This document shows positions 13,747-21,994 of a stretch of DNA of 21,994 nucleotides, one piece after another (positions within the stretch are counted from its first letter, which is position 1; each line of letters opens with the position of its first letter). The DNA is taken from NCBI GenBank assembly GCA_900549065.1, contig URNC01000015.1, forward strand, positions 1 through 21,994. Direction: 5' to 3'. Made by a program: the position numbers and the translations under genes. This stretch comes from an uncultured Collinsella sp. Lineage in GTDB: Bacteria > Actinomycetota > Coriobacteriia > Coriobacteriales > Coriobacteriaceae. The notes beneath the pieces were generated by a model. That model was not told the origin of the DNA. It did not search any database and saw only the letters and a list, made by a program, of their open reading frames with translations.

Positions 13747-13790
13747 GAGTGTCCCCAACTGCCGGCAGAAAAGGAACGTCCCTATCTGCC
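13747..13790. repeat. REP-like repeat overlapping the 3' end of the GNAT gene
   Basis: It contains GTGTCCCC (13749-13756), the palindrome CTGCCGGCAG (13759-13768), GGAACGTCCC (13773-13782) and TCTGCC (13785-13790). TCTGCC can pair with GGCAGA (13764-13769). The GNAT stop codon (13782-13784) lies inside it. The GGGACGTTC core recurs in the arms of the repeat at 11264-11319. Confidence 0.45.
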
Positions 13791-14282
13791 ATCTACGCGC
13801 TTGGCCATCCAGACATGGGGTTGGCCCTCGTCTTCGTAATCTACCGGGGCAATTTGCGTGTAGCCCGCCTTTGCATAGAGCGGCAGCACGTATTCCTGCG
13901 CATGCAGCTTAATAAGCTTAGCGCCGGCATCGCGTGCACACGCAGCACTGGCCTCGACGATCGCACTCGCCAGTCCGCGACGACGCATAGCCGGCAGCAC
14001 GGCGACGCGCCCCATAATGTAGGTCTCCCCCGCCGCAACGCCTTCGTCCATGTCGCATGCCGGCAACACCGGGGCCTCTGCGTCAGCCACGCGCTCAAGC
14101 TCTTCGGGAAACACGCGCGAGCAACCGGCAAGCTCGTCGTCTACATAGAGCGTCACATGAATGCAGTTCGGATCCTCGTCGATAGCGTCGAACTCATTCT
14201 CGTAGCCCTGCTCGTCCATAAAAACGACGCGGCGCACCAACGCCGCGTCATCAAAGCATCCCGTCTTAAGTTGAATATCCAT
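13782..14282 (-). CDS. GNAT-family N-acetyltransferase
   Basis: A 166-residue cytosolic acetyl-CoA-dependent transferase. The N-terminus VRRVVFMDEQGYENEFD and the C-terminal GYTQIAPVDYEDEGQPHVWM place it near the YjcF/ElaA-like group. The acetyl-CoA loop is GRVAVLPAMRRRGLASAI (about 91-108, with the RRRGLA turn), followed by a helix and LHAQEYVLPLYAKAGY. The acceptor substrate is unknown. I prefer ATG 14282 because AAGGGG lies five bases upstream; an earlier in-frame TTG at 14300 lacks such a site. It follows the phosphatase gene of the capsule module after 39 bp on the same strand and may be co-transcribed. The last codons run into a repeat, so the C-terminal few residues may be repeat-derived. 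Confidence 0.9.
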   Translation of the reverse strand: MDIQLKTGCFDDAALVRRVVFMDEQGYENEFDAIDEDPNCIHVTLYVDDELAGCSRVFPEELERVADAEAPVLPACDMDEGVAAGETYIMGRVAVLPAMRRRGLASAIVEASAACARDAGAKLIKLHAQEYVLPLYAKAGYTQIAPVDYEDEGQPHVWMAKRVDGR

Positions 14283-14321
14283 GGCTGCCCCTTCATTCAA
14301 TGCGAACGTTAGGGACAGATT

Positions 14322-14972
14322 TTAGCGAAAATGGGCTCCGCGCACGCTAAACTTCGCGCGAGCCTTCGCTAGACAATCGTAATGACCCACGTTATGGGCA
14401 TCGCTCGCGATGAAGCTGTACAGGTTCTGATCGAACAGGCGCTGTGCCGGCTTTTTCTCGCGACCAAAGCGACCGCCGGCAATAAAGTCGGCCGAAGCCT
14501 GCAGCTTGCAGCCCATATCGACCAGGCGCTCTGCAACGCTTACATCCTTTTGAACCGCACGATAGCGCTCAGGATGAGCGATGATCACCTGGTAGCCACG
14601 GCACTGCAAATCGTAAATCGTGTTCTCGTACTCTCTAAACGCATACGCATCGGCATGCGTCGAAAGCTCGAGCAGAAACTCGTTGGTTCCATCGAAATGC
14701 AAGTGCTCCGCGGCATCGATACCAAGCTCAACGAGCTTTCGGTGGTTGACCTCGAAGCCCATCTGGAGCGGAAAACCGTCAGCGTTATCACGCAGCAGCT
14801 CAAAGGCATCCCACATCTTGTCGTAATCAAAATAGGGATCACGGCAGTGAGGAGTGCAAACAATTCTGGTTACACCAGCCCGCTTGGCAGCCTCGAGCAT
14901 CGCCAAGCTCTCATCGAGATCGGCGGCGCCGTCGTCTACACCCGGCAAGATATGGCAATGAATGTCACGCAT
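14322..14972 (-). CDS. PHP-type tyrosine-protein phosphatase, CpsB/YwqE-like
   Basis: A 216-residue metal-dependent phosphatase of the polymerase-and-histidinol-phosphatase superfamily. The N-terminal DIHCHILPGVDDGA supplies the DxHxH metal ligands (His5, His7). Further ligand motifs are TPH (about 40-42), HPER (about 133-136) and SDAH (about 190-193). In characterised systems such enzymes dephosphorylate the tyrosine cluster of the partner kinase, allowing cycling during capsule or exopolysaccharide assembly. The kinase is encoded immediately upstream, 17 bp away, which supports that role. ATG 14972 has AAGG seven bases upstream. It is somewhat shorter than the usual 240-260 residues, but all metal motifs are present. 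Confidence 0.93.
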   Translation of the reverse strand: MRDIHCHILPGVDDGAADLDESLAMLEAAKRAGVTRIVCTPHCRDPYFDYDKMWDAFELLRDNADGFPLQMGFEVNHRKLVELGIDAAEHLHFDGTNEFLLELSTHADAYAFREYENTIYDLQCRGYQVIIAHPERYRAVQKDVSVAERLVDMGCKLQASADFIAGGRFGREKKPAQRLFDQNLYSFIASDAHNVGHYDCLAKARAKFSVRGAHFR

Positions 14973-14989
14973 AGGTCGGCCTTAATCAA

Positions 14990-15727
14990 CTAAACGTTTG
15001 CTCGGTTGGTGAAGATGCCCTTTTTGGAAGTCCCCTGATCGTCGGAGCCCTTCTTCACCTTCTTACCGTCCTTGGTGTAGTAAGAATAGTAGTACTCGCT
15101 GGTCTCGGTCTCACAGTAGTTCATAACGGTACCGATGAGCTTGACCTTTTCGGACTTCTTAAGCTGGCCGATGGCGTTGAGTGCCTCCTCGCGCTTGGTG
15201 AAGTCCTCGCGCACCACGAACAGCGTGCCGTCGGTCAGGCTGGCAATCTCGGCAGCATCGATGAAGGTGCCGACCGGAGGAGCATCGAAGATGACGTACT
15301 GGAACTTGGCAGACAGCGCCTTGACCAGTTTGGCAAAGCGGTGAGAAACGATGATGTCGGCAGGATTGGGAATGTGCGGCTCGGCATCGAGGAAGTAGAA
15401 GTTCTTCTGACCCGTCTCGACAATTGCCTGGTCGATGGAGATCTGCTCGGAAAGGACCGCATAGAGTCCGCCGCGCGAACGAACGCCGAGCATATCGGAA
15501 AGAGACCTGCGGCGCATATCGGCCTCGACCAGGAGCACGGACTTGCCGCTCGTGGCGATTGCCTGAGCAAGGTTAATGGAAACCGTAGACTTGCCCTCGT
15601 TGGGAATCGAGGAGGTAACGGTGATGGTGCGAATAGGGTCGTCCACGCTCGCAAAGCGGATGTTGGCCAGAAGGGTCTTGGCGGCATTCTGTACAACGAG
15701 CTTATCGGTGTTCTTTGCCTTAGCCAT
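14990..15727 (-). CDS. BY-type tyrosine-protein kinase, CpsD/CapB-like
   Basis: A 245-residue cytoplasmic ATPase domain of a bacterial tyrosine kinase. Walker A is SSIPNEGKST (39-48), Walker A' is VLLVEAD (64-70) and Walker B is VIFDAP (145-150). The C-terminus carries the autophosphorylated tyrosine cluster SEYYYSYY (210-217) followed by a Lys-rich tail. In Gram-positive systems this protein needs a membrane adaptor of the CapA/CpsC type for activity, and that adaptor is encoded directly upstream: its stop codon and this ATG are separated by two bases. The ribosome site AAAGGTGG lies within the end of the adaptor gene. A kinase controlling polysaccharide chain length or export is expected. 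Confidence 0.94.
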   Translation of the reverse strand: MAKAKNTDKLVVQNAAKTLLANIRFASVDDPIRTITVTSSIPNEGKSTVSINLAQAIATSGKSVLLVEADMRRRSLSDMLGVRSRGGLYAVLSEQISIDQAIVETGQKNFYFLDAEPHIPNPADIIVSHRFAKLVKALSAKFQYVIFDAPPVGTFIDAAEIASLTDGTLFVVREDFTKREEALNAIGQLKKSEKVKLIGTVMNYCETETSEYYYSYYTKDGKKVKKGSDDQGTSKKGIFTNRANV

Positions 15728-15729
15728 GC

Positions 15730-16386
15730 CTATTTACCACCTTTCATAGCCGGAATTCGGCCAACAACGGGAATGCCCAGGAGCTCTTCTGCCTCTTCGG
15801 CACCGCGGATGCGGGTATTGAGCATGTCTGCCAAAACGACATAGGCAACTGCGATAAAGATACCGGCGAGGAACGCGACGGCAATATACAGCGTGCGCTT
15901 GGGGCCGCTGGGGGCTTCGGGGGTCTTGGCCTCGTCGATAACGTTGATGCTCTGGGCAGCGCCGACGTTCTGAGCGACCGTACTCACCGAGCTGGCCATG
16001 GCTTTTGCGACCTTAGCCGTCTCCTTGGCATCGGTGCCGGTAACCGAAAGCGTAATGACACGCGTGGTGGTCTCGGAGGAAACAGACACCTTGTAGTCAT
16101 CCAGATCGGTGAGGCCCAGTTCATTGGCTGCGCCGCTCTTAACGCTATCGCTATCCAGCAGCGTGGCGATATCGTTGGAAAGCATCTGGCTCGCCGAGAG
16201 ATCGTTGTAGCTCATCTGACCGCTATCGTCGGTCTTGGCGAGAATGTACATGCTCGTCGTCGCGGTATAGGTGTTGTCCATCGCAACGAAGGACACGATG
16301 CCCATGGCGATCGCGCAGACCACCGGAAGGGTGATGACCAGCTGAAGGTGCTTCTTCAGCAGCTGGAACAGTTCGAGAAGGGTCAT
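15730..16386 (-). CDS. Wzz/CapA-type chain-length determinant and kinase adaptor
   Basis: A 218-residue membrane protein with one helix near each end (about 13-35 and 166-186). Between them lies an extracytoplasmic Wzz domain containing TYTATTSMYILAK and the ITLSVTGTDAKETAKVA region. Before the second helix is the Pro-rich EAPSGPKRTLYIA typical of polysaccharide co-polymerases. The short cytoplasmic C-terminus (NTRIRGAEEAEELLGIPVVG) matches the segment that activates the partner kinase in related systems. It is the first gene of the three-gene phosphorelay module. ATG 16386 has an AAAGGCAGG upstream. No Wzx, Wzy or glycosyltransferase genes lie on either side within the window. Confidence 0.92.
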   Translation of the reverse strand: MTLLELFQLLKKHLQLVITLPVVCAIAMGIVSFVAMDNTYTATTSMYILAKTDDSGQMSYNDLSASQMLSNDIATLLDSDSVKSGAANELGLTDLDDYKVSVSSETTTRVITLSVTGTDAKETAKVAKAMASSVSTVAQNVGAAQSINVIDEAKTPEAPSGPKRTLYIAVAFLAGIFIAVAYVVLADMLNTRIRGAEEAEELLGIPVVGRIPAMKGGK

Positions 16387-16581
16387 GCAGCCTGCCTTTC
16401 ATTTCCCCAGTTCGGATTGACAAAACTGTCCGTATGTTATCGCATCTTTTTACCGAGACCAAACTCTATACATAAGAAACAGGCTCTCCTGTAAAAATGT
16501 CGGAAGCAATCGTAAAATTGCACAACAACGCCGCACCCGAAAGTCAAATACGGCGTCTGCATCAATATCTATGTTGTATCG
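16387..16581. other. Leader/intergenic region before the capsule-control module
   Basis: This 195-bp gap contains two weak hairpins: ACAGG/CCTGT around CTCT (16479-16492), and ACGCCG/CGGCGT around an 18-base loop (16528-16556). The second could end the phoR transcript, but it has only a distant U-rich stretch. A TATAGA with a poor -35 is near 16465. I cannot assign a firm promoter. Confidence 0.35.
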
Positions 16582-18006
16582 CTATGCGAATGGCTCGTCC
16601 TGCTGTATGGGAAACGTCACCGTAATGGTGGTTCCCACGCCCGTCTCACTCGACAGGTCAATCGCGGCGTGATGGTACAGAGCGGCGTGCTTGACAATGG
16701 CAAGCCCCAGACCGGTTCCGCCGCGCGCCTTGGACCTACTCTTGTCCACGCGATAGAACCGCTCAAATACCTTGCCCTGTTCTTCAGGCGCGATACCGAT
16801 TCCCGTGTCGGCGACCGCGAGGAACGGATGGCCTTCGTCGTTGGTGCCGCACTGCAGCGTAACCGTACCGCCGGGTCGATTGTAGCGGATGGCGTTGCTT
16901 GCCAGATTATATATGAGCTCGTCAATCAAGCGCGACACGCCTTCGATGACCACAGGCTTGGTCTCATGACTTATCGTCACATTCGCCTGACGGGCGACCT
17001 GTTCAAGACGCTGCTCAACCGCGTAGATGGCACGCGAGAGCTCAATAGGCTCCGTGGACCCAATGGGCACCGCCTCGCCCTCAGTTGCACGCTCGGCCTC
17101 GTCCAAGTTAGACAGCGTAAGGATGTCGTTGACAAGCGCCGCCAAACGGCCCGCCTCACGATAGATGCGACCGCCAAAGTTGCGCAGGTCGTCCTCGCCC
17201 TCGACCATGCCGTTTGCGATGAGCTCGGCATAGCCCGAAATCGCCGTAAGCGGCGTCTTGAGCTCATGAGTGATATTCGCCGTGAACTCGCGGCGCATAC
17301 GGTCGTTGTCCGCTAGCACCGCCATTTGGCGCTTGAGCTCCTGGCGCTGCGACTCAATACGCTCAAGCATGGGGACCATCTCGGCATAGGCGTGCTCATA
17401 GCTACGGCGTGGGTGGTCCAAATCCACCTCTTGCAAAGGCGCGATGATGGCACGGGACTCGCGGCGCGCCATAAAAAACGAGAGTACCGCACCCGCTGCC
17501 GCGATAAGCAGCATCGGCGCCACCATCGACAGCAAAATCGCCGCAACGCCAGGCTGGGCCTGCGCCAAGCGGACAACCTGGCCGTTATCAAGGGCGACGG
17601 CGCGATACAGCATAATCTCGTCGAGCGTAGAGCTTGCGCGCTCCGCGGAACCCGAACCATTCTCAAAGGCCTCGATGACCTCGGGGCGATCGCCGTGGTT
17701 GGGCAGTGTGGAAGGCGACGCCTCGTTGTCGTAGGCAACCGATCCATCCTTGTTAATCAGCGTGATGCGCAAGTCCTCGCGATCGAGGCTACGCAAGAAC
17801 GGGATGGGCTCTTGCTGCTCGTCGAGGGCGGCAGCAATGAGCTCGGTTTCCTGCGCCAGGTTGGCACTCGTGGCATCCGCCAAGGTGTTTTGCACAAAGA
17901 ACGCACCCAGCACCGTAAACGCCACGATAACCGCCATGGCACAGACAAAGATCGTCACAAAAACGCGGTGGGACAGCGTATGTTTTCCCTGGGGGGCGAA
18001 GACCAC
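16582..18006 (-). CDS. PhoR-type sensor histidine kinase
   Basis: A 474-residue membrane kinase. Membrane helices at about 15-39 and 156-179 flank an extracytoplasmic sensor domain of about 115 residues. The cytoplasmic half contains the phosphoacceptor FTANITHELKTPLT (His247), N box NLASNAIRYN (367-376), G1 DTGIGI (400-405), F box FERFYRVDKSRS and G2 GGTGLGLAI. It begins with GTG, has GGAGGAG six bases upstream, and starts three bases after the regulator gene ends, so the two are surely co-expressed. Pairing with a PhoB-like regulator next to pstB suggests phosphate control, but the signal is not visible from sequence. The HAMP region is degenerate and I see no PAS domain. Confidence 0.92.
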   Translation of the reverse strand: MVFAPQGKHTLSHRVFVTIFVCAMAVIVAFTVLGAFFVQNTLADATSANLAQETELIAAALDEQQEPIPFLRSLDREDLRITLINKDGSVAYDNEASPSTLPNHGDRPEVIEAFENGSGSAERASSTLDEIMLYRAVALDNGQVVRLAQAQPGVAAILLSMVAPMLLIAAAGAVLSFFMARRESRAIIAPLQEVDLDHPRRSYEHAYAEMVPMLERIESQRQELKRQMAVLADNDRMRREFTANITHELKTPLTAISGYAELIANGMVEGEDDLRNFGGRIYREAGRLAALVNDILTLSNLDEAERATEGEAVPIGSTEPIELSRAIYAVEQRLEQVARQANVTISHETKPVVIEGVSRLIDELIYNLASNAIRYNRPGGTVTLQCGTNDEGHPFLAVADTGIGIAPEEQGKVFERFYRVDKSRSKARGGTGLGLAIVKHAALYHHAAIDLSSETGVGTTITVTFPIQQDEPFA

Positions 18007-18009
18007 GGG

Positions 18010-18738
18010 TTACTCCTCCGATGCGGTGGCCGCGGTGTCGTCACCTTCGGCACCATCACCGGCAGAAGGCTCGGCCAAGCGGTAGCCCACGCCGCGTACG
18101 GTCTCGATGGCGCTGGCATGCTCGCCCAGTTTTTGGCGAAGCGTCTGCACGTGCACGTCAACGGTGCGCGAACCGCCGTCGAAGTCCCAGCCCCACACGC
18201 TCTGCAGCAACGACTCGCGGGTAAAGACCACGCCGGGCTTGCGCATGAGGTACTCGAGCAGGTCGAACTCGCGCAGGGTGAGCTTAAGCGGCTCGCCGGC
18301 AACGGTCACCTCGCGATGGCTGGGCGAGAGCACAATGTCGCCCACGCTGAGCACATCGCTTGCCTGCTTGACCATGCCGCCGCGACGCAGCAGTGCGCGG
18401 CAGCGGCTGGCGAGCTCCATGAGCGAGAAGGGTTTAGTCAGGTAATCGTCGGCACCGCCATCGAGCGCCATCACCTTGTCGAGCTCGGTATCCTTGGCGG
18501 TAAGCATCATGATGGGCACCGTCGCCGTCAGGCGATCGGCACGCAGGCGACGCATAATCGCCAAGCCATCGGTATCGGGCAGCATGATGTCGAGCAGGAC
18601 AGCATCGGGTACCCGTCGCGCCACGGCGGCCTTAAACTCGCCGTCGCACGAAAAGCCCTCGGCCTCGATTCCCTGCTTGCGCAGCGCATAGACCGTCAAA
18701 TCCCTGATGTTGTCATCGTCCTCGACGTAATAGATCAT
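18010..18738 (-). CDS. PhoB-type response regulator (OmpR family)
   Basis: A 242-residue two-domain transcription factor. The receiver domain has the acidic pocket EDDD (6-9), phospho-Asp50 in LLDIMLPDTDG, Thr80 and Lys102. The winged-helix DNA-binding domain follows (about 130-228) with LTLREFDLLEYLMRKPGVVF and RTVDVHVQTLRQKLG, ending in VRGVGYRL. A short acidic, Ala/Thr-rich tail follows. I chose ATG 18738 because AAAGGGG lies six bases upstream; an in-frame ATG at 18762 has no such site. The gene lies 64 bp downstream of pstB and directly upstream of the kinase, supporting a Pho-type system. The likely target close by is the repeat at 19753-19770. Confidence 0.93.
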   Translation of the reverse strand: MIYYVEDDDNIRDLTVYALRKQGIEAEGFSCDGEFKAAVARRVPDAVLLDIMLPDTDGLAIMRRLRADRLTATVPIMMLTAKDTELDKVMALDGGADDYLTKPFSLMELASRCRALLRRGGMVKQASDVLSVGDIVLSPSHREVTVAGEPLKLTLREFDLLEYLMRKPGVVFTRESLLQSVWGWDFDGGSRTVDVHVQTLRQKLGEHASAIETVRGVGYRLAEPSAGDGAEGDDTAATASEE

Positions 18739-18802
18739 GTTGAACCCCTTTGCGGCCGACATGACCGCATCTTAACCCTAAAGGTGCCTGTACTAGATGG
18801 TA

Positions 18803-19678
<876 letters not shown>

Positions 19679-19752
19679 ACCGCATACCTCCACATCAATA
19701 TCAATTCAGCAGTATCGATAGTAGAAATCGCGGCTCATATGCACGTGAGCGC

Positions 19753-19770
19753 ATTGTCAAGTGTTTGTAA
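19753..19770. promoter_or_regulatory. Pho-box-like direct repeat upstream of pstB
   Basis: On the plus strand ATTGTCA (19753-19759) and TTTGTAA (19764-19770) are two 7-bp direct repeats with starts 11 bp apart, the geometry of PhoB boxes. On the minus strand the first repeat doubles as TTGACA, an ideal -35. No good -10 lies at standard distance, which suits an activator-dependent promoter. Confidence 0.45.
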
Positions 19771-19781
19771 GGGCACGCTGG

Positions 19782-21020
19782 CTATGCAGCGGGCAGCTCG
19801 ATGGTGAATATCGTGTGTTCGGGCGTCGATTCACATGCAACGGTACCGCCGTGTGCCGCGATGATCTCCTTGGCGATGGCAAGCCCCAGTCCAGCGCCGC
19901 CGCGATTGGTCTCACGCGCCGCATCCAGGCGATAGAACTTCTCAAAGATCACCTTGAGCTTAGCAGCAGGGATAGGATCGCCCTGATTGATAAAGCGCAC
20001 GCGCACGCCGTCATCGTCTTGGCGCCTAGCCTCAATCGTGATAGTGGAGCCCTCGTAGCTATAGGCGACGGCGTTTTTCATGATGTTGTTGAACACGCGA
20101 GCCATTTTGTCGCCATCCACGAGCACCGTCAGGTCCTCGCGAATATCAACTTGGGCTTCCTTATGCTGCTCGTTGAGGATGGGATAGAACTCGTCAGCCA
20201 CCTGAGCCAGCAGCAACCCCAGATCAACATAGCCGCGCGTGAGCACGATATCGTGGAAGTCAAAGCGCGTGATATCGAAGAACTCTTCGATGAGCGCATC
20301 GAGCCGGTGCGCCTTGTCGAGCGCCACGCCCGTAAAGTGCGCACGTTGCTCAACCGGCAGCTCGGGAGCCTCTTGCAGCAGCGAAAGATAGCCCACCACA
20401 CTGGCAAGCGGGGTGCGTAGGTCATGTGCCAAGTACGTGACCAAATCGTCCTTGCGATGAGACTCGTCACGCAGAGCTTGCTGCACCTTGTGCTCACGGT
20501 CACGCACGCGGTTAAGGGCGCCCTCGACCTCCAAGAAGTCGCCGTCAATGTTGTCCCAGGTGTCGGGGTGATCGATCAGGCGATCTTGAATACGAGCGGC
20601 CAGCATACAATCGGCATGCTGCTCGCCCTGTTCGTAGCCCTGGTAGTACAGGGCGCGGCCGCACAAGAACAGCACGCACGCGGCAAGCGCCAGCACAAAG
20701 CCAAGCATGTTGAATACAAAGCCGGCATCGAACAGCACCGGCCCTTCGATGCCGCCGAACGTCATGGCGCCAATCGCCAACGTCATGGCCCACGCGGCGC
20801 CGCCAATCACCATGCAGCGGCGCACGATCTCAAATCGATCGATCAGCAAAAAGCCGACAAGCAGCACCGCCAAGATTCCAGCGATGTTATCAATGCCAAT
20901 CAGCAGCAGGGTCAGCAAAAAGAGCAGCACCGTTGCAAGCGCGCGATTGTCGACGACCGACCTCACGTATTCAAAGAGTCGATCGGGCACCTCGAACGCT
21001 TGTCTATCGTCTTTTGTCAT
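19782..21020 (-). CDS. Sensor histidine kinase, VanS-like
   Basis: A 412-residue kinase. The N-terminal half has four predicted membrane helices (about 27-43, 46-60, 68-88, 98-121) with very short loops, so the sensor is probably intramembrane or has little extracellular domain. A cytoplasmic coil leads to the H box YLAHDLRTPLASVVGY (His199), the N box NNIMKN (311-316), a G1 region of the VanS type (NQGDPIP), the F box FEKFYRLDAAR and G2 GGAGLGLAIAKE. I chose ATG 21020 because GAGGA lies seven bases upstream. A longer frame reading back to 21185 would overlap the regulator gene heavily. The gene begins 26 bp after its regulator stops. The signal may be envelope stress, but this is inferred only from VanS similarity. 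Confidence 0.91.
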   Translation of the reverse strand: MTKDDRQAFEVPDRLFEYVRSVVDNRALATVLLFLLTLLLIGIDNIAGILAVLLVGFLLIDRFEIVRRCMVIGGAAWAMTLAIGAMTFGGIEGPVLFDAGFVFNMLGFVLALAACVLFLCGRALYYQGYEQGEQHADCMLAARIQDRLIDHPDTWDNIDGDFLEVEGALNRVRDREHKVQQALRDESHRKDDLVTYLAHDLRTPLASVVGYLSLLQEAPELPVEQRAHFTGVALDKAHRLDALIEEFFDITRFDFHDIVLTRGYVDLGLLLAQVADEFYPILNEQHKEAQVDIREDLTVLVDGDKMARVFNNIMKNAVAYSYEGSTITIEARRQDDDGVRVRFINQGDPIPAAKLKVIFEKFYRLDAARETNRGGAGLGLAIAKEIIAAHGGTVACESTPEHTIFTIELPAA

Positions 21021-21046
21021 ATCAAGATCCTCACAAGCGAAAAGCG

Positions 21047-21742
21047 TTATTCGATGATGTAGCCGACGCCCCAGACGTTTTTGATAAAGCGCGGCTTTTG
21101 TGCGTCGTCGCCAATCTTTTCGCGCAAGTGGCGAATGTGCACCATCACCGTATTGTTGGAGCCGGGCATAAAATCCTCGTTCCACACCGCACGGAACAGG
21201 TCCTCCACGGCCACCACGCTGCCGCGATGCTCGACCAGATACAGCAAGATTGAATACTCGGTGGGTGTGAGGCGTACCGGTGCACCGTCCACCGTCACGG
21301 AACGAGCATCGCGGTTGATCTCCAGGCCGTCGAGCTGAAGGGTCGGCGACTCGGCCGCCTGTGCGCGGCTACCGTAGCTGGTGTAGCGGCAAAGCTGAGC
21401 GTGCACGCGCGCGATGAGCTCCAGAGGACGAAACGGCTTAACCACGTAATCGTCCGCGCCAAGCGAAAGGCCCTCGATCTTGTCTTGCTGGGCATCGCGC
21501 GCCGTCAGCATGATCACGGGATAGGTATGGCTGGAACGGATCGTACGCAGCAGCTCAAAGCCATCGATATCGGACAGCATGACATCCAGCAGCGCCAGAT
21601 CGAACTCCTGCTCCAAGATTGCCTTGGCAGCATCGGCCCCGCTATAGGCAATCTGGACATCAAAGCCCTCTTTTGTAAGGTAGATACCAACCAAGTCGGC
21701 GATGGCCTTTTCGTCATCAACTACCAAAATGCGCTCGTTCAT
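21047..21742 (-). CDS. VanR-like response regulator (OmpR family)
   Basis: A 231-residue transcription factor. The receiver has DDE (9-11), phospho-Asp53 in LLDVMLSDIDGFELL, Thr80 and Lys102 (DDYVVKPF). The winged-helix domain (about 135-231) includes LTPTEYSILLYLVEHRG and NNTVMVHIRHLREKIG, and ends VWGVGYIIE. VanR-group proteins usually pair with VanS-type kinases, as here. ATG 21742 has AGAGGAG five bases upstream. It is the first gene of its operon. A CATAAT at 21763-21768 is a possible -10, but its -35 is poor. No vanHAX-type resistance genes are in the window, so a glycopeptide role should not be assumed. Confidence 0.93.
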   Translation of the reverse strand: MNERILVVDDEKAIADLVGIYLTKEGFDVQIAYSGADAAKAILEQEFDLALLDVMLSDIDGFELLRTIRSSHTYPVIMLTARDAQQDKIEGLSLGADDYVVKPFRPLELIARVHAQLCRYTSYGSRAQAAESPTLQLDGLEINRDARSVTVDGAPVRLTPTEYSILLYLVEHRGSVVAVEDLFRAVWNEDFMPGSNNTVMVHIRHLREKIGDDAQKPRFIKNVWGVGYIIE

Positions 21743-21945
21743 GCGTGCTCCTCTCGCGCTCCATTATGCCCGAGGGGGCGCCCGTCACACACAACAAGCG
21801 TGGGTGATTAAGTCGGCCTTAAGCACCCTTGTGCCCGTTCGGGCGCGGATGTGGGCCACGCACGCACGCGATGATCGCCGACGCCGGCAAACGATATACT
21901 CTTGTTCCAGAAGAGACCATCCCGTCGAAAGCGAAATCCGTGAAG
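21743..21945. other. Upstream region of the VanR-like gene, cut by the contig end
   Basis: About 200 bp without a recognisable gene. It contains a possible -10 for the regulator (21763-21768) and a GCCCG/CGGGC hairpin (21833-21844). On the plus strand TATACT near 21893 might belong to a divergent gene beyond the edge, without a convincing -35. Confidence 0.4.
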
Positions 21946-21994
21946 CTGTCTCTTATACACATCTCCGAGCCCACGAGACTACGCTGCATCTCGT
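21946..21994. other. Nextera read-2 adapter with index (not genomic)
   Basis: CTGTCTCTTATACACATCT (21946-21964) is the reverse Tn5 mosaic end. CCGAGCCCACGAGAC (21965-21979) is the read-2 tail. TACGCTGC (21980-21987) occupies the i7 index position, and ATCTCGT (21988-21994) begins the P7 flow-cell sequence. Confidence 0.98.

Noticed and set aside
13580..13781. CIRCE or HAIR heat-shock operator upstream of htpG
   Set aside because: I searched by eye for both inverted repeats and found no match in this region.
21013..21185. Longer N-terminus for the VanS-like kinase
   Set aside because: It would overlap its regulator's gene by more than 130 bp, and the added residues are unlike a kinase N-terminus; ATG 21020 has a good ribosome site.
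19782..21742. A vancomycin-resistance cluster
   Set aside because: Only the VanRS-like regulatory pair is present; there are no vanH, vanA or vanX-type genes.

Overview
This is a GC-rich bacterial contig whose two ends are not genomic. Bases 1-30 and 21946-21994 are Illumina Nextera (Tn5) adapter sequence, the right end still carrying an 8-base index. The genomic insert is about 31-21945. Gene content, base composition and layout fit a gut actinobacterium of the Coriobacteriia, most likely Collinsella. That assignment is recollection of family and synteny style, not a database result. All 17 genes I accept lie on the minus strand, so transcription runs from high to low coordinates.

Reading with transcription from the right end, a VanR/VanS-like two-component pair (21742-19782) comes first. 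It is followed by pstB (19678-18803), the phosphate ABC-transporter ATPase, with a Pho-box-like direct repeat upstream. A PhoB-type regulator and PhoR-type kinase (18738-16582) follow. The other pst subunits and phoU are absent from the window. Next is a three-gene capsule/exopolysaccharide control module (16386-14322): a Wzz-type chain-length/adaptor protein, a BY-type tyrosine kinase and a PHP-type tyrosine phosphatase, with no glycosyltransferases beside it. A GNAT acetyltransferase (14282-13782) follows.

htpG (13579-11555) comes next. Its leader appears to contain an intrinsic terminator hairpin. Downstream of htpG is a 440-bp intergenic island (11115-11554) packed with four inverted repeats, including a 100-bp and a 56-bp one. 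It leads into a tightly coupled pair of YhgE/Pip-family membrane proteins (11114-6108). Then come an EamA-type transporter (5906-4923), an M20 amidohydrolase split by a single-base frameshift (4807-3513), an MFS carboxylate-type transporter (3390-2086), hisS (1923-610), and the start of an unrecognised gene cut by the left end (351-31).

The genes fall into functional blocks: envelope and phosphate sensing on the right, proteostasis and a membrane-protein pair in the centre, and metabolite transport, hydrolysis and translation on the left. I found no CRISPR array, tRNA, rRNA, prophage or transposase. The least explained material is intergenic: hairpins whose mismatches become G-U pairs only in minus-strand RNA, two hairpins related by a compensatory base change, and GGGGACGTTC-type repeats resembling REP elements. 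The YhgE/Pip pair is the best protein-level candidate for an under-described system, but nothing in the sequence proves its role.
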